DNA of 64,000 bases from Senegalia massiliensis. Lineage in GTDB: Bacteria > Bacillota > Clostridia > Tissierellales > SIT17. The stretch is taken from contig NZ_QXXA01000006.1 of the NCBI RefSeq assembly GCF_009911265.1, positions 62,001 to 126,000 of the forward strand. The letters run 5' to 3'. Shown in pieces: positions 41,799-51,573 of the stretch. The stretch's first letter is position 1. Every line of letters begins with the position of its first letter. The notes under the pieces were generated by a model. That model worked only from the letters and a program-made list of their open reading frames with translations, did no database searches and was not told the origin of the DNA. A program made the translations under genes and the position numbers.

Positions 41799-42516
41799 TT
41801 TACAGACAATACTTAATTTTCCTATAATAAATGAAGGTGATATTATTAGTGATATCATTATGGATTGTATAAAATATAATAAAATAACTTTACAAAATAA
41901 TGATATTTTATGTGTAGCTTCCAAAATTGTATCTATAGCAGAAAGTAGAATTCTTTCTTTAGAATCTATAATTCCCTCACCATTAGCTTATGAAATACAT
42001 AAGAAAGTGCCGAGAAAAGACCCGAGAATCATTCAACAAATAATTAATGAAACAGGTGCAGCAGATGGGTCTAGAGTAGAGGTATCAGATAATTATATAG
42101 GTGCTTGGTTGCCTAATGGAATGAGACTAACAAGTGCCGGTATAGATAAATTTAGTGAAGATAAAATAATTTTGCTTCCTATAAATCCTGACGAGAGTGC
42201 TAAAAATATAGGCGAGAAAATTTTAAATAAATTAGGCATAAATGTTGCCGTTATAATCACCGATAGTGACGGAAGAATCGAAAAAAGAGGAGCTACTCAA
42301 ATTGCAATCGGCATCTACGGTTTAGACCCATTAAGAACCACTTCTTTTAATGGAAAAATAATTGAAGAAACCATTTGTGATATGTTTGCCGCCTCTGCTG
42401 GTATATTGATGGGACAAAGAGGAAACAACAAACCTGTTGTAATTATTTCTGGATATGAATTTGATTTTAATCAAAGTTCTTGTATTAATTCAGCACTTGC
42501 AAAAAATAAAGATTAA
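41791..42516 (+). CDS. CofE-like gamma-glutamyl ligase family protein
   Basis: A 241-residue protein of the F420-0:gamma-glutamyl ligase (CofE) family. Signatures are ILCVASKIVSIAESRI, ADGSRVEVSDNYIGAWLPNG (a G-rich GTP/metal region), AVIITDSDGRIEKRGATQIA with the D-x-D, and a GQRGNNKPVVIISG end. CofE adds glutamates to coenzyme F420, but no F420 biosynthesis gene is visible and clostridia generally lack F420. Stand-alone homologues in bacteria probably add amino acids to another substrate. GTTAGTAATG with TTGGAGG ahead gives a good start inside the end of the sugar isomerase remnant. Confidence 0.85.
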   Translation: MINLQTILNFPIINEGDIISDIIMDCIKYNKITLQNNDILCVASKIVSIAESRILSLESIIPSPLAYEIHKKVPRKDPRIIQQIINETGAADGSRVEVSDNYIGAWLPNGMRLTSAGIDKFSEDKIILLPINPDESAKNIGEKILNKLGINVAVIITDSDGRIEKRGATQIAIGIYGLDPLRTTSFNGKIIEETICDMFAASAGILMGQRGNNKPVVIISGYEFDFNQSSCINSALAKNKD

Positions 42517-42912
42517 TCAATATCTCAGTTCATTAGAAAATAGTTTAAACCTTTAAATTCTGGATGAATTTGTAAATAAATTAAGTTACTTATATTTTTT
42601 TCAAATGCAATTAACTCTTTGAATATGTCTATTTTTCGTTTAAAGTAATTAATAATCTTATACTATCCTCTTTTAAATAGAGTTTAGTTTCGGTTGTTGG
42701 CTTTTTAGATACTCAGAAAACTATGTATTTCTGTAGAAGTGTTTGCTCACTACATAAATTATAGAAACTTGCTTAATAGTATTAAAATTATAATTTAAAT
42801 CTTTTTTTATACTCTCAGTGATGTAAAAAACTAGAATAGTTTTACCCATTCTAGTTTTTCTTCTTTATTTGTTTTATATATTCCCTTTATATATTATAAA
42901 ATTATATTACAT
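42517..42912 (-). other. Gene-poor interval with a possible coding remnant
   Basis: No complete gene. On the minus strand a 45-codon frame (42662 to stop 42525-42527) without start codon ends LIYLQIHPEFKGLNYFLMN, reminiscent of the C-terminal HTH of Spo0A-like proteins (HP/KG/YF spacing). I consider it a doubtful remnant. A terminator is at 42823-42860. Confidence 0.3.
42823..42860 (-). terminator. Terminator of the ECF sigma/anti-sigma pair, repeat copy 1
   Basis: AAACTAGAAT and ATTCTAGTTT arms around AGTTTTACCC. 32 bp (42823-42854) are identical to 44378-44409. Confidence 0.85.
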
Positions 42913-43812
42913 TTATTTATTTATATCATTTTTAATTTTTGCGAAATAATTCTTATATATTAACAATATAAATATACTAAATAATAATATTCCTATTATG
43001 ATAATAAAGAGAAAATCTCTAATCATGTGATAAGTTGTGCCATTAGTTCCTAATATAATAATATGTGATAATATATAAGATAAAGCTAATATCATTATTG
43101 GAGTAGTTATTTTATTTATTCTATGATTTTTTCTAAATATTAATGATAAAATCATGAATATAATAAAAACTATTCCTGCTATCACAAAATAATAATTAAT
43201 AGTTAGTCTTGGAAGAGTAATTGTATTTTTTTCAAAAGATTCACCATAAATAAGTTTATCTAAACTACCATCTTGATTTAAATAGTATACTGTATCAACT
43301 TTATCTTCTTTAACATTTATTACCGCATTTTTCACCTCTCCTGTATCAAATATACTACTCAAATAAGTTGTCCAGGCAACAATATCATAATGAACTTCTC
43401 CATAATATTCAGAGTAATTAATTTCATAATTAGATACATCTTCACTAAATTCTATGAACACTTTTCCGTCTTCTTCTTCTATTGATTCAACAGCTTTGGA
43501 ATAAACTATAGGGATAGGTTTTGTAAGTTTATCAAATGCTATAAATAAAAATAGAGAGACGATAAGTGCTGTTAAAATTCCTATATAGATATTTCTATTT
43601 TTAAGTTTTCTTTTAACATTTTTTAAAGGAATAGCTTCTAAATCCTTTTCATTTTCAAAGTCTATTTCAGTTGATTTTAGTTCTTTATATTCACATCTAC
43701 ATCGTTCACATTTTTCTAGATGTTCATTTATAATATTTACTGTATCTTCACTCGCTAAATCTTCTGCTACTAAAGGCAATAGATCTTGAATTGTATTACA
43801 ACTTAATTTCAT
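42913..43812 (-). CDS. Zinc-finger anti-sigma factor, membrane protein
   Basis: A 299-residue protein. The N-terminus carries the ZAS anti-sigma motif H31-x3-C35-x2-C38 (HLEKCERCRC), with Cys5 as the possible fourth ligand. A transmembrane helix near residue 75 (IYIGILTALIVSLFLFIAFD) is followed by an extracytoplasmic ~120-residue domain and three further helices at the C-terminus (from LTINYYFVIAGIVFIIFMIL). It should bind and silence the sigma factor encoded immediately upstream, whose gene overlaps its start by four bases. The membrane-spanning tail is longer than in most ZAS proteins. The signal is unknown. Confidence 0.88.
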   Translation of the reverse strand: MKLSCNTIQDLLPLVAEDLASEDTVNIINEHLEKCERCRCEYKELKSTEIDFENEKDLEAIPLKNVKRKLKNRNIYIGILTALIVSLFLFIAFDKLTKPIPIVYSKAVESIEEEDGKVFIEFSEDVSNYEINYSEYYGEVHYDIVAWTTYLSSIFDTGEVKNAVINVKEDKVDTVYYLNQDGSLDKLIYGESFEKNTITLPRLTINYYFVIAGIVFIIFMILSLIFRKNHRINKITTPIMILALSYILSHIIILGTNGTTYHMIRDFLFIIIIGILLFSIFILLIYKNYFAKIKNDINK

Positions 43813-44312
43813 GATTTTCCCTCCAATTCTTTTTGTATTTTCTTCCTTGCTCTATGATAAGTGACACAAGCCCAGTTATCAGTTTTTCCAAATATATTTC
43901 CTATTTCTTTAAAGCTTAATTCATCATATACTCTTAATCTAAATATTTCATTGTAAGGCTCTTTAAGTGAAGAACGAATAATATTACTTATTTTTATAAA
44001 CCCTTCATTGGATATTATATCTTTTTCAAAAAGGTCAGCTTCTTCTTTTTCTATAATATCGTCTAAATCTTTCCTAAAATCTACTTTTTTATTTTTTCTT
44101 AAATATGAAAAATATTCATTTTTTGCAATTTGACATAGCCATACTCTAAGCTTAGTATCTCCTCTAAATTTATCGATAGATTTTATTGCTTTTAGGAATG
44201 TCTCAGAAGTTATATCTTCTGCTATATGTTTATCCTTAGATAAACTTAACATATAATAATATATATCTTTAAAATAAATTTGGTATATATTTTCAAATTC
44301 TTCACTTGTCAC
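43809..44312 (-). CDS. ECF-type RNA polymerase sigma factor
   Basis: A 167-residue sigma factor with region 2 (FKDIYYYMLSLSKDKHIAED then ITSETFLKAIKSIDKFRG) and region 4 (RLRVYDELSFKEIGNIFGKT then DNWACVTYHRARKKIQKEL). It is paired with a zinc anti-sigma gene by an ATGA-type overlap. It is a second ECF module in the window, unlike the DUF4179-type pair at 25 kb. The ATG follows AGGAGGTGAAAAAG. Repeated terminator copies on each side suggest it was inserted beside the V-ATPase operon. Confidence 0.9.
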   Translation of the reverse strand: MTSEEFENIYQIYFKDIYYYMLSLSKDKHIAEDITSETFLKAIKSIDKFRGDTKLRVWLCQIAKNEYFSYLRKNKKVDFRKDLDDIIEKEEADLFEKDIISNEGFIKISNIIRSSLKEPYNEIFRLRVYDELSFKEIGNIFGKTDNWACVTYHRARKKIQKELEGKS

Positions 44313-44377
44313 TTTTTCACCTCCTCATATATAAGACGCATAAAGAATAAATATCTTACAAGTTTTTTAACTAAACG

Positions 44378-44415
44378 GTAAAAAACTAGAATAGTTTTAC
44401 CCATTCTAGCTTTTT
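44378..44415 (-). terminator. Terminator of the V-type ATPase operon, repeat copy 2
   Basis: The same 32-bp core as at 42823-42854 (ACTAGAATAGTTTTACCCAT within it), directly past the subunit D stop codon, with a T-run on the minus strand. Confidence 0.85.
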
Positions 44416-45028
44416 ATTTCTTCTTTTCCTTAACTTTTTTAAGTCTAAAAAAGTCTTCTCTTTCTTTTTCTTCTAATGTTTCTTCTATATATTTAATTTG
44501 TTTTTTATATTTTGGTATTTGAATTTTATCTAAAGCATTGGCTCTTTTTTGAGTTCTTTGTATTTCTGTTGCTAATTTAAATACTGAGTTTTCTATTTCA
44601 GCTAATCTATATATTAGATATTTTATGTTTTGAAAATCAATTACTGCTGTATCTAGTGCTGGATTTGATCTAAATATACCATATTGAGCTTTAAAGTCTT
44701 TTTTATCATATTTAACCTCTGGTATTTCCACTCCCATTACACTACGAAGTAATATTTCAAAATCATCTTCTTTATTTATAGAAAGGGCTATTTCTTCTAC
44801 ACTGTTTATACCCATTGTGACATTTGCATCTTGTAATGCTTTATATGAATCGCTAAATGTAGATCTAATTTTAGATTGTATCTCTTTCGCTTCATCTATT
44901 AGATTCATCATTTCTCCTATTAATATAGTTCTTTTTTTATCTAATAAATCATATCCCTTTTCAGCTAATTTTTTTGAACTTTGAGCTTTCATTAAATTAC
45001 TCTTAGTTGGAACTTTTCTCTTAGCCAT
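44414..45028 (-). CDS. atpD: V-type ATPase subunit D (central stalk)
   Basis: A 204-residue, almost wholly helical protein starting KRKVPTKSNLMKAQSSKKLA, a recognisable V/A-ATPase D N-terminus that inserts into the A3B3 head. The C-terminal helix (AEIENSVFKLATEIQRTQKR ANALDKIQIP) forms the other half of the rotor coiled coil. Length is normal. It is the last gene of the nine-gene operon, two bases after subunit B, and is followed by a terminator. Confidence 0.92.
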   Translation of the reverse strand: MAKRKVPTKSNLMKAQSSKKLAEKGYDLLDKKRTILIGEMMNLIDEAKEIQSKIRSTFSDSYKALQDANVTMGINSVEEIALSINKEDDFEILLRSVMGVEIPEVKYDKKDFKAQYGIFRSNPALDTAVIDFQNIKYLIYRLAEIENSVFKLATEIQRTQKRANALDKIQIPKYKKQIKYIEETLEEKEREDFFRLKKVKEKKK

Positions 45029-45030
45029 TA

Positions 45031-46416
45031 TTATTTGTCCTTTCCATAATGTCCATACTTTTCTATAATCTTTGGATCTATACGATCTAATTCATTTGGA
45101 GGTAATATAGCTAATATCTCCCAAGCTAAGTTTAGAGTTTCTTCTATAGTTCTGTTTTCTGAATTCCCTTGCTTTAAAAATTTTTCTTCAAAATTTCTTC
45201 CAAATTCCATATACTTTTTATCCTCATCTGACAAATCATCTTCTCCTATAATCTGTGCTAATTCTCTAATATCAATTACTTTAGAATATGAAGAAAAAAG
45301 TTGATTTGAAACATCAGGATGATCTTCCCTTGTGTAACCTTCCCCTATACCATCTTTCATAAGTCTTGAAAGTGATGACAATATATCAACTGGAGGATAT
45401 ATATTTTTAGTATCTAAATCTCTAGCTAGAACTATTTGTCCTTCTGTAATATATCCTGTTAAATCAGGGATAGGATGAGTTATATCATCATTTGGCATTG
45501 TAAGTATTGGTAAGAATGTAATAGAACCTTCTCTATCTTTAAGCATTCCTGCTCTTTCATAAAGTGCCGCTAAATCTGAATAAAGATATCCTGGATATCC
45601 TTTTCTACTTGGTACTTCTTCTCTAGCTGATGAAATTTGTCTAAGTCCTTCACTATAGCTTGTTATATCTGTCATTATAACGAGTATTTCCATATTTTTT
45701 TCAAATGCCAAATATTCTGCTGCAGTTAATGCACATCTTGGAGTAGTAATTCTTTCTGCTATAGGATCATCTGCATAATTTATATACATTACTACATTAT
45801 CAAGTACTCCTGATTCTTCAAAACTCTTTATGAAAAAGTTAGCATCATCATGTTTTGAACCAATACTTGCAAAAACTATAGCAAACTCTTTATCCTCATC
45901 TGAACTTATTTTAGCTTGATTTACTATTTGAGCTGCAAGTTCATTATGACTTAGTCCATTTCCTGAAAATATAGGTAATTTTTGCCCTCTTATAAGTGTT
46001 GTTAAGCAATCTATAGAAGATATGCCAGTTTGTATGAAATTTCTAGGGTATTTTCTCGCTACAGGATTTATAGGCCTACCATTTATATTATAATCTTTCC
46101 CAGTATAAATATTACCTCCACCATCTATAGGTTCACCTAATCCATTAAAAACTCTACCCATTATATCTTTTGATAATTTTACTGTAAATGGCTTTCCTGT
46201 AAATCTTATTTTTGTGTCTTCTGTGCTCATACCTGATGTAGTTTCAAATACTTGAGCTACCATATTATCTTCTTCTATTTTTATAATTTTTCCAGTTTTA
46301 TGTTCATTATCTTCAGTTTCTATATTTATAAGTTCACCATATCCTACCCCTTCTATAGAATTTAAGGATATGAGTGGTCCATCTATAGATTTGAGTCCCA
46401 TATAAGACTTTTTCAT
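45031..46416 (-). CDS. atpB: V-type ATPase subunit B (regulatory, non-catalytic)
   Basis: A 461-residue RecA-fold subunit. It carries [17 protein letters not shown], the nucleotide-site remnant [15 protein letters not shown] in place of a true Walker A, as expected for a B subunit, and [40 protein letters not shown] and [11 protein letters not shown]. It alternates with A in the hexameric head. Its ATG overlaps the A stop codon (TAATG). Confidence 0.95.
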   Translation of the reverse strand: MKKSYMGLKSIDGPLISLNSIEGVGYGELINIETEDNEHKTGKIIKIEEDNMVAQVFETTSGMSTEDTKIRFTGKPFTVKLSKDIMGRVFNGLGEPIDGGGNIYTGKDYNINGRPINPVARKYPRNFIQTGISSIDCLTTLIRGQKLPIFSGNGLSHNELAAQIVNQAKISSDEDKEFAIVFASIGSKHDDANFFIKSFEESGVLDNVVMYINYADDPIAERITTPRCALTAAEYLAFEKNMEILVIMTDITSYSEGLRQISSAREEVPSRKGYPGYLYSDLAALYERAGMLKDREGSITFLPILTMPNDDITHPIPDLTGYITEGQIVLARDLDTKNIYPPVDILSSLSRLMKDGIGEGYTREDHPDVSNQLFSSYSKVIDIRELAQIIGEDDLSDEDKKYMEFGRNFEEKFLKQGNSENRTIEETLNLAWEILAILPPNELDRIDPKIIEKYGHYGKDK

Positions 46417-48209
46417 TAAATCACATCCTCATTTCCATCATCTTTATATTTTGACAGTAAATTTGTATAATAAGACTTAATCTTTTCCTCTAGTTCGTCT
46501 ATTTTTTCTAGCTCATTATTAGGAATATTATATTTCATTTTAGTGACTTCATTAAATAATTGATCATTTTTTACTTGAGATATTGCAATCCCTTCTCTTA
46601 TATTATTACTTGTCATTTTATATAAATAATCTATAGCCTTTAACATTTTATATTGTTTTTTAAGTGGTACATAAGTATCTTCTTTATGAAATGCATTTTG
46701 TTGTAAAAATCCATTACGAATAACTTTTGCTATTTCTAATACCAACCTCTGATCATCTGGTAATACATCTTCACCTACAAGAGAAACTATATCCTTTAAT
46801 TTATCTTCTTCTTGAAGCAATCTCATAATATTAGCTCTTAATTTAAATGCATCATTTGCTACATTTTCCGTATACCATTCATCTAACACTTTAATATATC
46901 CACTATAGCTTTCAAGCCAATTTACTGCGGGATAATGTCTTGCATATGCTAAATCTTTATCTAGAGCCAAAAATACATTTACAAACCTTTTAGTGTTTTC
47001 AGTTACAGGCTCAGAAAAATCTCCTCCTGCAGGAGATACTGCTCCTATTATAGTGACTGAACCTTCTTTCCCATTTAATGTGTCAACATAGCCACCTCGC
47101 TCATAGAACTCAGCAAGTCTTGTTGGAAGATATGCAGGATATCCTTCTTCTGCTGGCATTTCTTCAAGTCTACCTGATATCTCACGAAGAGCTTCTGCCC
47201 ATCTTGAAGTAGAATCTGCCATTATTGCTACATGATAACCCATATCTCTAAAGTATTCTGCCATAGTAATTCCTGTATAAATACTTGCTTCTCTTGCTGC
47301 AACAGGCATATTTGAAGTATTTGCTATAAGTATTGTTCTCTCCATTATAGGTTTGTCTGATTTAGGGTCAATAAGCTTTGGAAAATCTTCTAAAACCTCT
47401 GTCATCTCATTTCCTCTTTCACCACAACCTATATATATTATAATATCTGCATCAGACCATTTAGCAAGTTGATGCTGAGTCATTGTTTTCCCTGTACCAA
47501 ATCCACCTGGAATTGCGGCAGTACCACCCTTTGCTATAGGAAAAAATATATCTATAACCCTTTGACCTGTAACAAGTGGTCTCTCTATCTGCCTTCTTTT
47601 CATCACCGGCCTAGGTTCTCTTACTGACCAATATTGATACATCTTTATATCATGATTATTGCCCTTATTATCTTTTAAAACTATAAGTGTTTCTTCTATA
47701 TTGTATTGTCCATCTTCTTTTACTTCTACTACTTCTCCATTTAATTTAGGCGGAATCATTATTTTATGAGTCACTAAAGAAGTTTCTTCTACTTCTGCAA
47801 AGATATCTCCTGATTTTAGCTTTTCTCCCTTTTTAACATTGATTTTTACACTCCATAATTTTTCTTCATCAATAGATAAAAGGCCTATTCCTTCAGGTAT
47901 AAAATTTTGTGAAATTTTATTTATTTTTTGTAAAGGTCTCTGTATGCCATCAAACATATTCCCAAGCATTCCAGGTCCTAATTTAAGTGATAAAGGTCTA
48001 CCTGTAGGATAAATTTTCTCATTAAGCTTAAGTCCCTCTGTTTCTTCATATACTTGAATAGTCCCTATGTCACCATTTATTGATATTACTTCTCCAATTA
48101 ATTTATCATTTCCTACTGTCACCATTTCTCTCATTCTAAAATTGCTCATAGATTTTCCTTTTATAACAGGTCCATTAATTTGTGATATTATGCCATATTT
48201 ATTTTTCAC
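46416..48209 (-). CDS. atpA: V-type ATPase catalytic subunit A
   Basis: A 597-residue catalytic subunit. It has an N-terminal beta-barrel, the long non-homologous insert (about 115-200), Walker [13 protein letters not shown] near residue 232, Walker B region [20 protein letters not shown], and [20 protein letters not shown]. The P-loop reads GGFGTGKT rather than the usual GAFGAGKT or GPFGSGKT. I prefer the second of two GTG codons (48209), behind GAGAAGGTGAAG; GTG 48218 lies inside that site. It overlaps the subunit E end. It hydrolyses or makes ATP with Na+ or H+ flow. Confidence 0.95.
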   Translation of the reverse strand: MKNKYGIISQINGPVIKGKSMSNFRMREMVTVGNDKLIGEVISINGDIGTIQVYEETEGLKLNEKIYPTGRPLSLKLGPGMLGNMFDGIQRPLQKINKISQNFIPEGIGLLSIDEEKLWSVKINVKKGEKLKSGDIFAEVEETSLVTHKIMIPPKLNGEVVEVKEDGQYNIEETLIVLKDNKGNNHDIKMYQYWSVREPRPVMKRRQIERPLVTGQRVIDIFFPIAKGGTAAIPGGFGTGKTMTQHQLAKWSDADIIIYIGCGERGNEMTEVLEDFPKLIDPKSDKPIMERTILIANTSNMPVAAREASIYTGITMAEYFRDMGYHVAIMADSTSRWAEALREISGRLEEMPAEEGYPAYLPTRLAEFYERGGYVDTLNGKEGSVTIIGAVSPAGGDFSEPVTENTKRFVNVFLALDKDLAYARHYPAVNWLESYSGYIKVLDEWYTENVANDAFKLRANIMRLLQEEDKLKDIVSLVGEDVLPDDQRLVLEIAKVIRNGFLQQNAFHKEDTYVPLKKQYKMLKAIDYLYKMTSNNIREGIAISQVKNDQLFNEVTKMKYNIPNNELEKIDELEEKIKSYYTNLLSKYKDDGNEDVI

Positions 48210-48834
48210 TTTCTTCACCTTCTCTCAATGCTTCATATAACATTTTTCCTATATACTCTTTATTCTGTTCCAATTTATCTAGAAGGCTAAGGTCCAAAAT
48301 AGCACGATTACTTTTATCAAATAATATCATTCCACCAATTATATCTTCACCTGATTCCAATATATTTATATTCTTAAAACCATTGTCTAATATTATAGTT
48401 TTTATATCTTCTTTATTATTTTTCATATCATATTTAGAAATTTTCACTTCTATATTATTTTTGTTACTCATTTCCTTCAATCCATTTTCCACAATATTTC
48501 TCAGATAATTTTTATATTTATTAGTAGTTATAAATATTGTTAATTTGTTTTCTATATCCTCTATAAGCTTATTAAATAGTCTATTCTTTTCAAGCATAAT
48601 TTCCTTTTTAATTTGTCCTTTTTTCTGAGAAACTTGTTTATCATTTTTTTCTTTTTCTTTTTTTATTACCTCTTCTGCGTATGATTTCTTTTCTTGTTCT
48701 ATTTTATATCTATGTGCGTCCATTTGCTCTTTGTTGTGTTGTTCTATTTTCCTTATTTTTTCTTCGCTAGTTCCCCTAATCTCTTCAAAAACATGTTTGG
48801 AAAAGAGATTTAATTTTTCTTCAATGGTTATCAA
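48199..48834 (-). CDS. atpE: V-type ATPase subunit E (peripheral stalk)
   Basis: A 211-residue protein with a long charged N-terminal helix (KIRKIEQHNKEQMDAHRYKI and so on, to about residue 100) and a small alpha/beta head ending with GGMILFDKSNRAILDLSLLD. This is the usual E subunit pattern, partner of the H/G-type stalk helix. The start is TTG 48834 behind GGTGGTAA, 12 bases past subunit F. Length is normal for bacterial E (about 190-210). Confidence 0.88.
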   Translation of the reverse strand: MITIEEKLNLFSKHVFEEIRGTSEEKIRKIEQHNKEQMDAHRYKIEQEKKSYAEEVIKKEKEKNDKQVSQKKGQIKKEIMLEKNRLFNKLIEDIENKLTIFITTNKYKNYLRNIVENGLKEMSNKNNIEVKISKYDMKNNKEDIKTIILDNGFKNINILESGEDIIGGMILFDKSNRAILDLSLLDKLEQNKEYIGKMLYEALREGEESEK

Positions 48835-48846
48835 ATTACCACCACC

Positions 48847-49155
48847 CTATATTTTTATTCCTATAGATTCATTTATATATTTAGTTATAAAATCCTCTTT
48901 ACTTGAAAATCCATGTCTATCAGGTATTGTAACTATAAGGTGATTATTTTCATTTATCCTTACTTCCATTACCCTATCCATGATTTTATCTTGTATTTTC
49001 TCTGTTATTATTATAATTCCTATATTTTTATCTTTTAGTGCAGAGTTTAGCTGTTTTAAAATTTCTTCTTTCTCATGTGCTATTATTCCATCAATTCCTG
49101 CAAGTCTCATTGCAAGAAGTGTATCTCTATTGTCACTTATTAAAAATGATTTCAT
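48847..49155 (-). CDS. atpF: V-type ATPase subunit F
   Basis: A 102-residue Rossmann-like subunit: MKSFLISDNRDTLLAMRLAG, then IIAHEKEEILKQLNSA, and IGIIIITEKIQDKIMDRVME. It binds the central stalk. ATG 49155 is chosen since AGGTGAT lies just ahead; an in-frame GTG at 49164 is inside that site. It is separated from K by nine bases. Confidence 0.9.
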   Translation of the reverse strand: MKSFLISDNRDTLLAMRLAGIDGIIAHEKEEILKQLNSALKDKNIGIIIITEKIQDKIMDRVMEVRINENNHLIVTIPDRHGFSSKEDFITKYINESIGIKI

Positions 49156-49164
49156 AAATATCAC

Positions 49165-49593
49165 CTATACAAAAAGTATAAATATAGATACAATTAATCC
49201 ATATATTGCAACACCTTCTGCAAGTCCTACAAATATAAGAGTTTTACCTAGTATTTTAGGATCTTCTGATACTGCACCAAGTGCTGAGGATCCAACTGCT
49301 CCAACTGCATAACCCGCACCTATTGTTGCAAGTCCTGTAGATAGTGCTGCTGCAATATATTGAAGTCCAGAAGCACTAGTTTCTTCTGGTGCCCTAGTAG
49401 CAGCTCTTACAGCATCTGGCATTAGTATAGTAAGTGCTCCTAAAAGTAAAGGTATAAATACAAATAGATTTATTCTTAAAGCTTTACTTATTTTTAATCC
49501 TGTATGGTGGTTTCCCTTATTTAAAAAATATAAACCTGTTGCTATAGTAGCAATTACTAAAATAGTTGTCATAATCATTATTGCAATAATCAT
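49165..49593 (-). CDS. atpK: V-type ATPase membrane rotor subunit K (c-ring), with N-terminal extension
   Basis: A 142-residue membrane protein. The last ~70 residues form the helical hairpin of c-type subunits (TGLATIGAGYAVGAVGSSAL, EDP loop, LIFVGLAEGVAIYGLIVSIF), with the ion-binding carboxylate in LAEGVAIYG. Two further hydrophobic segments stand in front (MTTILVIATIATGLYFLN and INLFVFIPLLLGALTI) but have no carboxylate and do not look like a second hairpin. So one ion site per ~140 residues is expected. The Na+ signature is not decisive: a Tyr at Glu+5 agrees with Na+ binders but a Gly replaces Ser. ATG 49593 follows GGGAGAG. Confidence 0.88.
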   Translation of the reverse strand: MIIAIMIMTTILVIATIATGLYFLNKGNHHTGLKISKALRINLFVFIPLLLGALTILMPDAVRAATRAPEETSASGLQYIAAALSTGLATIGAGYAVGAVGSSALGAVSEDPKILGKTLIFVGLAEGVAIYGLIVSIFILFV

Positions 49594-49611
49594 TTTTATC
49601 TCTCCCATAAT

Positions 49612-51573
49612 CTATTTATTTTCTTCATGTATTTTAAAAGGTTTGTAAGGTCTCCCTTCTCCTCTATAATATTTACTAAACAATTCATAATACTCAAGTC
49701 TGAGTGCTTGAATACCAACTATAAGACCTTCTAAAGCAATTATTACTATATTCCCAATAGTTAATACTATTATGCTAAATCCTAAATTACTTAAAATATC
49801 AGATATAACTTGAAATGCCATAAATAATCCTACATGTGTTAGAGCAAATGCTCCAATCCTTATAAAAGAAAGTGTATTACTAATCATACTAAGTAATGTT
49901 TCAATTATTTCAAATGAACTTTCTATATAATAAGCACCTATATCTTCAGAATATAAAGGTTTATTCCCAAAAATAATATTTGTTAAAGGCTCTCTTAATA
50001 TCATTAATGCTATTAAAATTAAGGATATTATAATTCCTAAAAATGTTGAAATTTGAGGTAGGTTTAAGAAATTTTGTGCTACCAAATAAAGTACAATTCC
50101 ATAAAACAAGCCACCAACAATTCCATTTTTCCCAAATAAGGCATCTTCATATTCACTTAATCTTATTCCATTAATAATATTAAATATATAAGCTATAAAT
50201 ACTAAAAACACACCTGCTGAAACTGAAGCTATTAAAACCGTTTGTATATTTTCAAAAGGTCTAATTACTAATGCAGGAATTATCTCTTCAAAACCAAATA
50301 CACTTCCATATAAAAAACCAAATATCATAGAGCTTATACCAATTCTTGATATAAGTTTTGCAAATTTACTTCCATTTTTTCTACCTAAATAAATCCCTCC
50401 AATTGTTATCACAAAACCTTGGCCTATATCACCAAACATAGCTCCAAAAAATAACATATATGTTATTGCTAAGAAAGGAGTAGGATCTAATTCCTTGTAT
50501 GAAGGCGTTGCATACATCTCTATAAGGTATTCAAAAGGAGATAATAACCAATTGTTTTTTAATTTTGTAGGAGGATTTAATGCAGTAGTTAAATTTTCTT
50601 CCTTTTCATAATGAATAGTTATATCAAAATCCTTTAATCTTGATTCAAACTCCTCTGTACAATTGGTAGGTATCCATGCGGATAAATAAAAAAAGTATTT
50701 AGTTGCTACCATTAACTTTTTTAGGCTATTTACTCTTTCCTGTAATTTAAATATTGAATAACATCTTTCAATGGTTTTTCTATTTTCTTGTTTGAAATTT
50801 TCTAGTTTTTCTATAACTTTTAATAATTCTGACTTTTTATTGTGTTTTTCTTGATTTAATTGTTGTATTATATCTTTAGGTTTGCCTTTAAATCCTTTTT
50901 TAATATCTAATTTTTTAAAACTTAAAGAACGTAATATTCTTTCAGTTTCTTTCCCTAAGTCAACTGGATATATTACAAGATATAGTTCGCCAGAGTTTAG
51001 AGTGTCTTCATGTAAAACTATAGCTGGAATATTTTCATAATTTTTTTTCAATTTTATTCTGTTTTCTTTAGATAATAATCCAAAGTAATAATTAAATCTC
51101 TTCATATCATCTAATTTTTCAAGCTCTATATCTAATCCCTCTATTAGCTTTATATTATCAAGTGATTTTTGTATATTATCTATATCATTTTTGATCTTTT
51201 CTCTTTTATTCATTATAGGCAAAATTTTATTATACAGCTCATCCATATTTTTTTCCATAGCATCTAAGCTACAATTTTCATTTATATATTCTTCCTTTAT
51301 ATCAAAGCTTTCATCATATATTTTTTCTATTAGTTTCATTTTTTCAAGAGCCTTTTTATAACCTTCATGTAAAGTTAAGGGATGAACACTTGCCATTCCT
51401 GCCAAACTTTCTACATTTTTTTCTGTTACATCTAAATTAAATCTACTTTGTTTTATTTCATTTAATGCACTTACTACATCTAAGTTTCCAGAAAGTATAA
51501 TTTGTCTTGAAATTTTATCTACATCTTCAATTGAACCTACTAAATTTATCATAGACATTTTTTCTATACTCAA
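49612..51573 (-). CDS. atpI: V-type ATPase subunit I (a-subunit, ion channel stator)
   Basis: A 653-residue protein. The N-terminal ~340 residues are soluble and partly coiled-coil (ENCSLDAMEKNMDELYNKIL). The C-terminal half has about eight membrane helices, including FFGAMFGDIGQGFVITIGG, then NTLSFIRIGAFALTHVGLF, which holds the conserved Arg opposite the c-ring, and the ending LQALRLEYYELFSKYYRGEG-like stretch. Length matches (about 650). The start is TTG 51573 right after the C stop codon, behind GGGGGTGAAA. Confidence 0.93.
   Translation of the reverse strand: MSIEKMSMINLVGSIEDVDKISRQIILSGNLDVVSALNEIKQSRFNLDVTEKNVESLAGMASVHPLTLHEGYKKALEKMKLIEKIYDESFDIKEEYINENCSLDAMEKNMDELYNKILPIMNKREKIKNDIDNIQKSLDNIKLIEGLDIELEKLDDMKRFNYYFGLLSKENRIKLKKNYENIPAIVLHEDTLNSGELYLVIYPVDLGKETERILRSLSFKKLDIKKGFKGKPKDIIQQLNQEKHNKKSELLKVIEKLENFKQENRKTIERCYSIFKLQERVNSLKKLMVATKYFFYLSAWIPTNCTEEFESRLKDFDITIHYEKEENLTTALNPPTKLKNNWLLSPFEYLIEMYATPSYKELDPTPFLAITYMLFFGAMFGDIGQGFVITIGGIYLGRKNGSKFAKLISRIGISSMIFGFLYGSVFGFEEIIPALVIRPFENIQTVLIASVSAGVFLVFIAYIFNIINGIRLSEYEDALFGKNGIVGGLFYGIVLYLVAQNFLNLPQISTFLGIIISLILIALMILREPLTNIIFGNKPLYSEDIGAYYIESSFEIIETLLSMISNTLSFIRIGAFALTHVGLFMAFQVISDILSNLGFSIIVLTIGNIVIIALEGLIVGIQALRLEYYELFSKYYRGEGRPYKPFKIHEENK

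Noticed and set aside
42823-44409. The 32-bp repeats as attachment sites of a mobile element
   Set aside because: No integrase, transposase or tRNA is present, and each copy works as a plain intrinsic terminator; kept only as a recombination hint.
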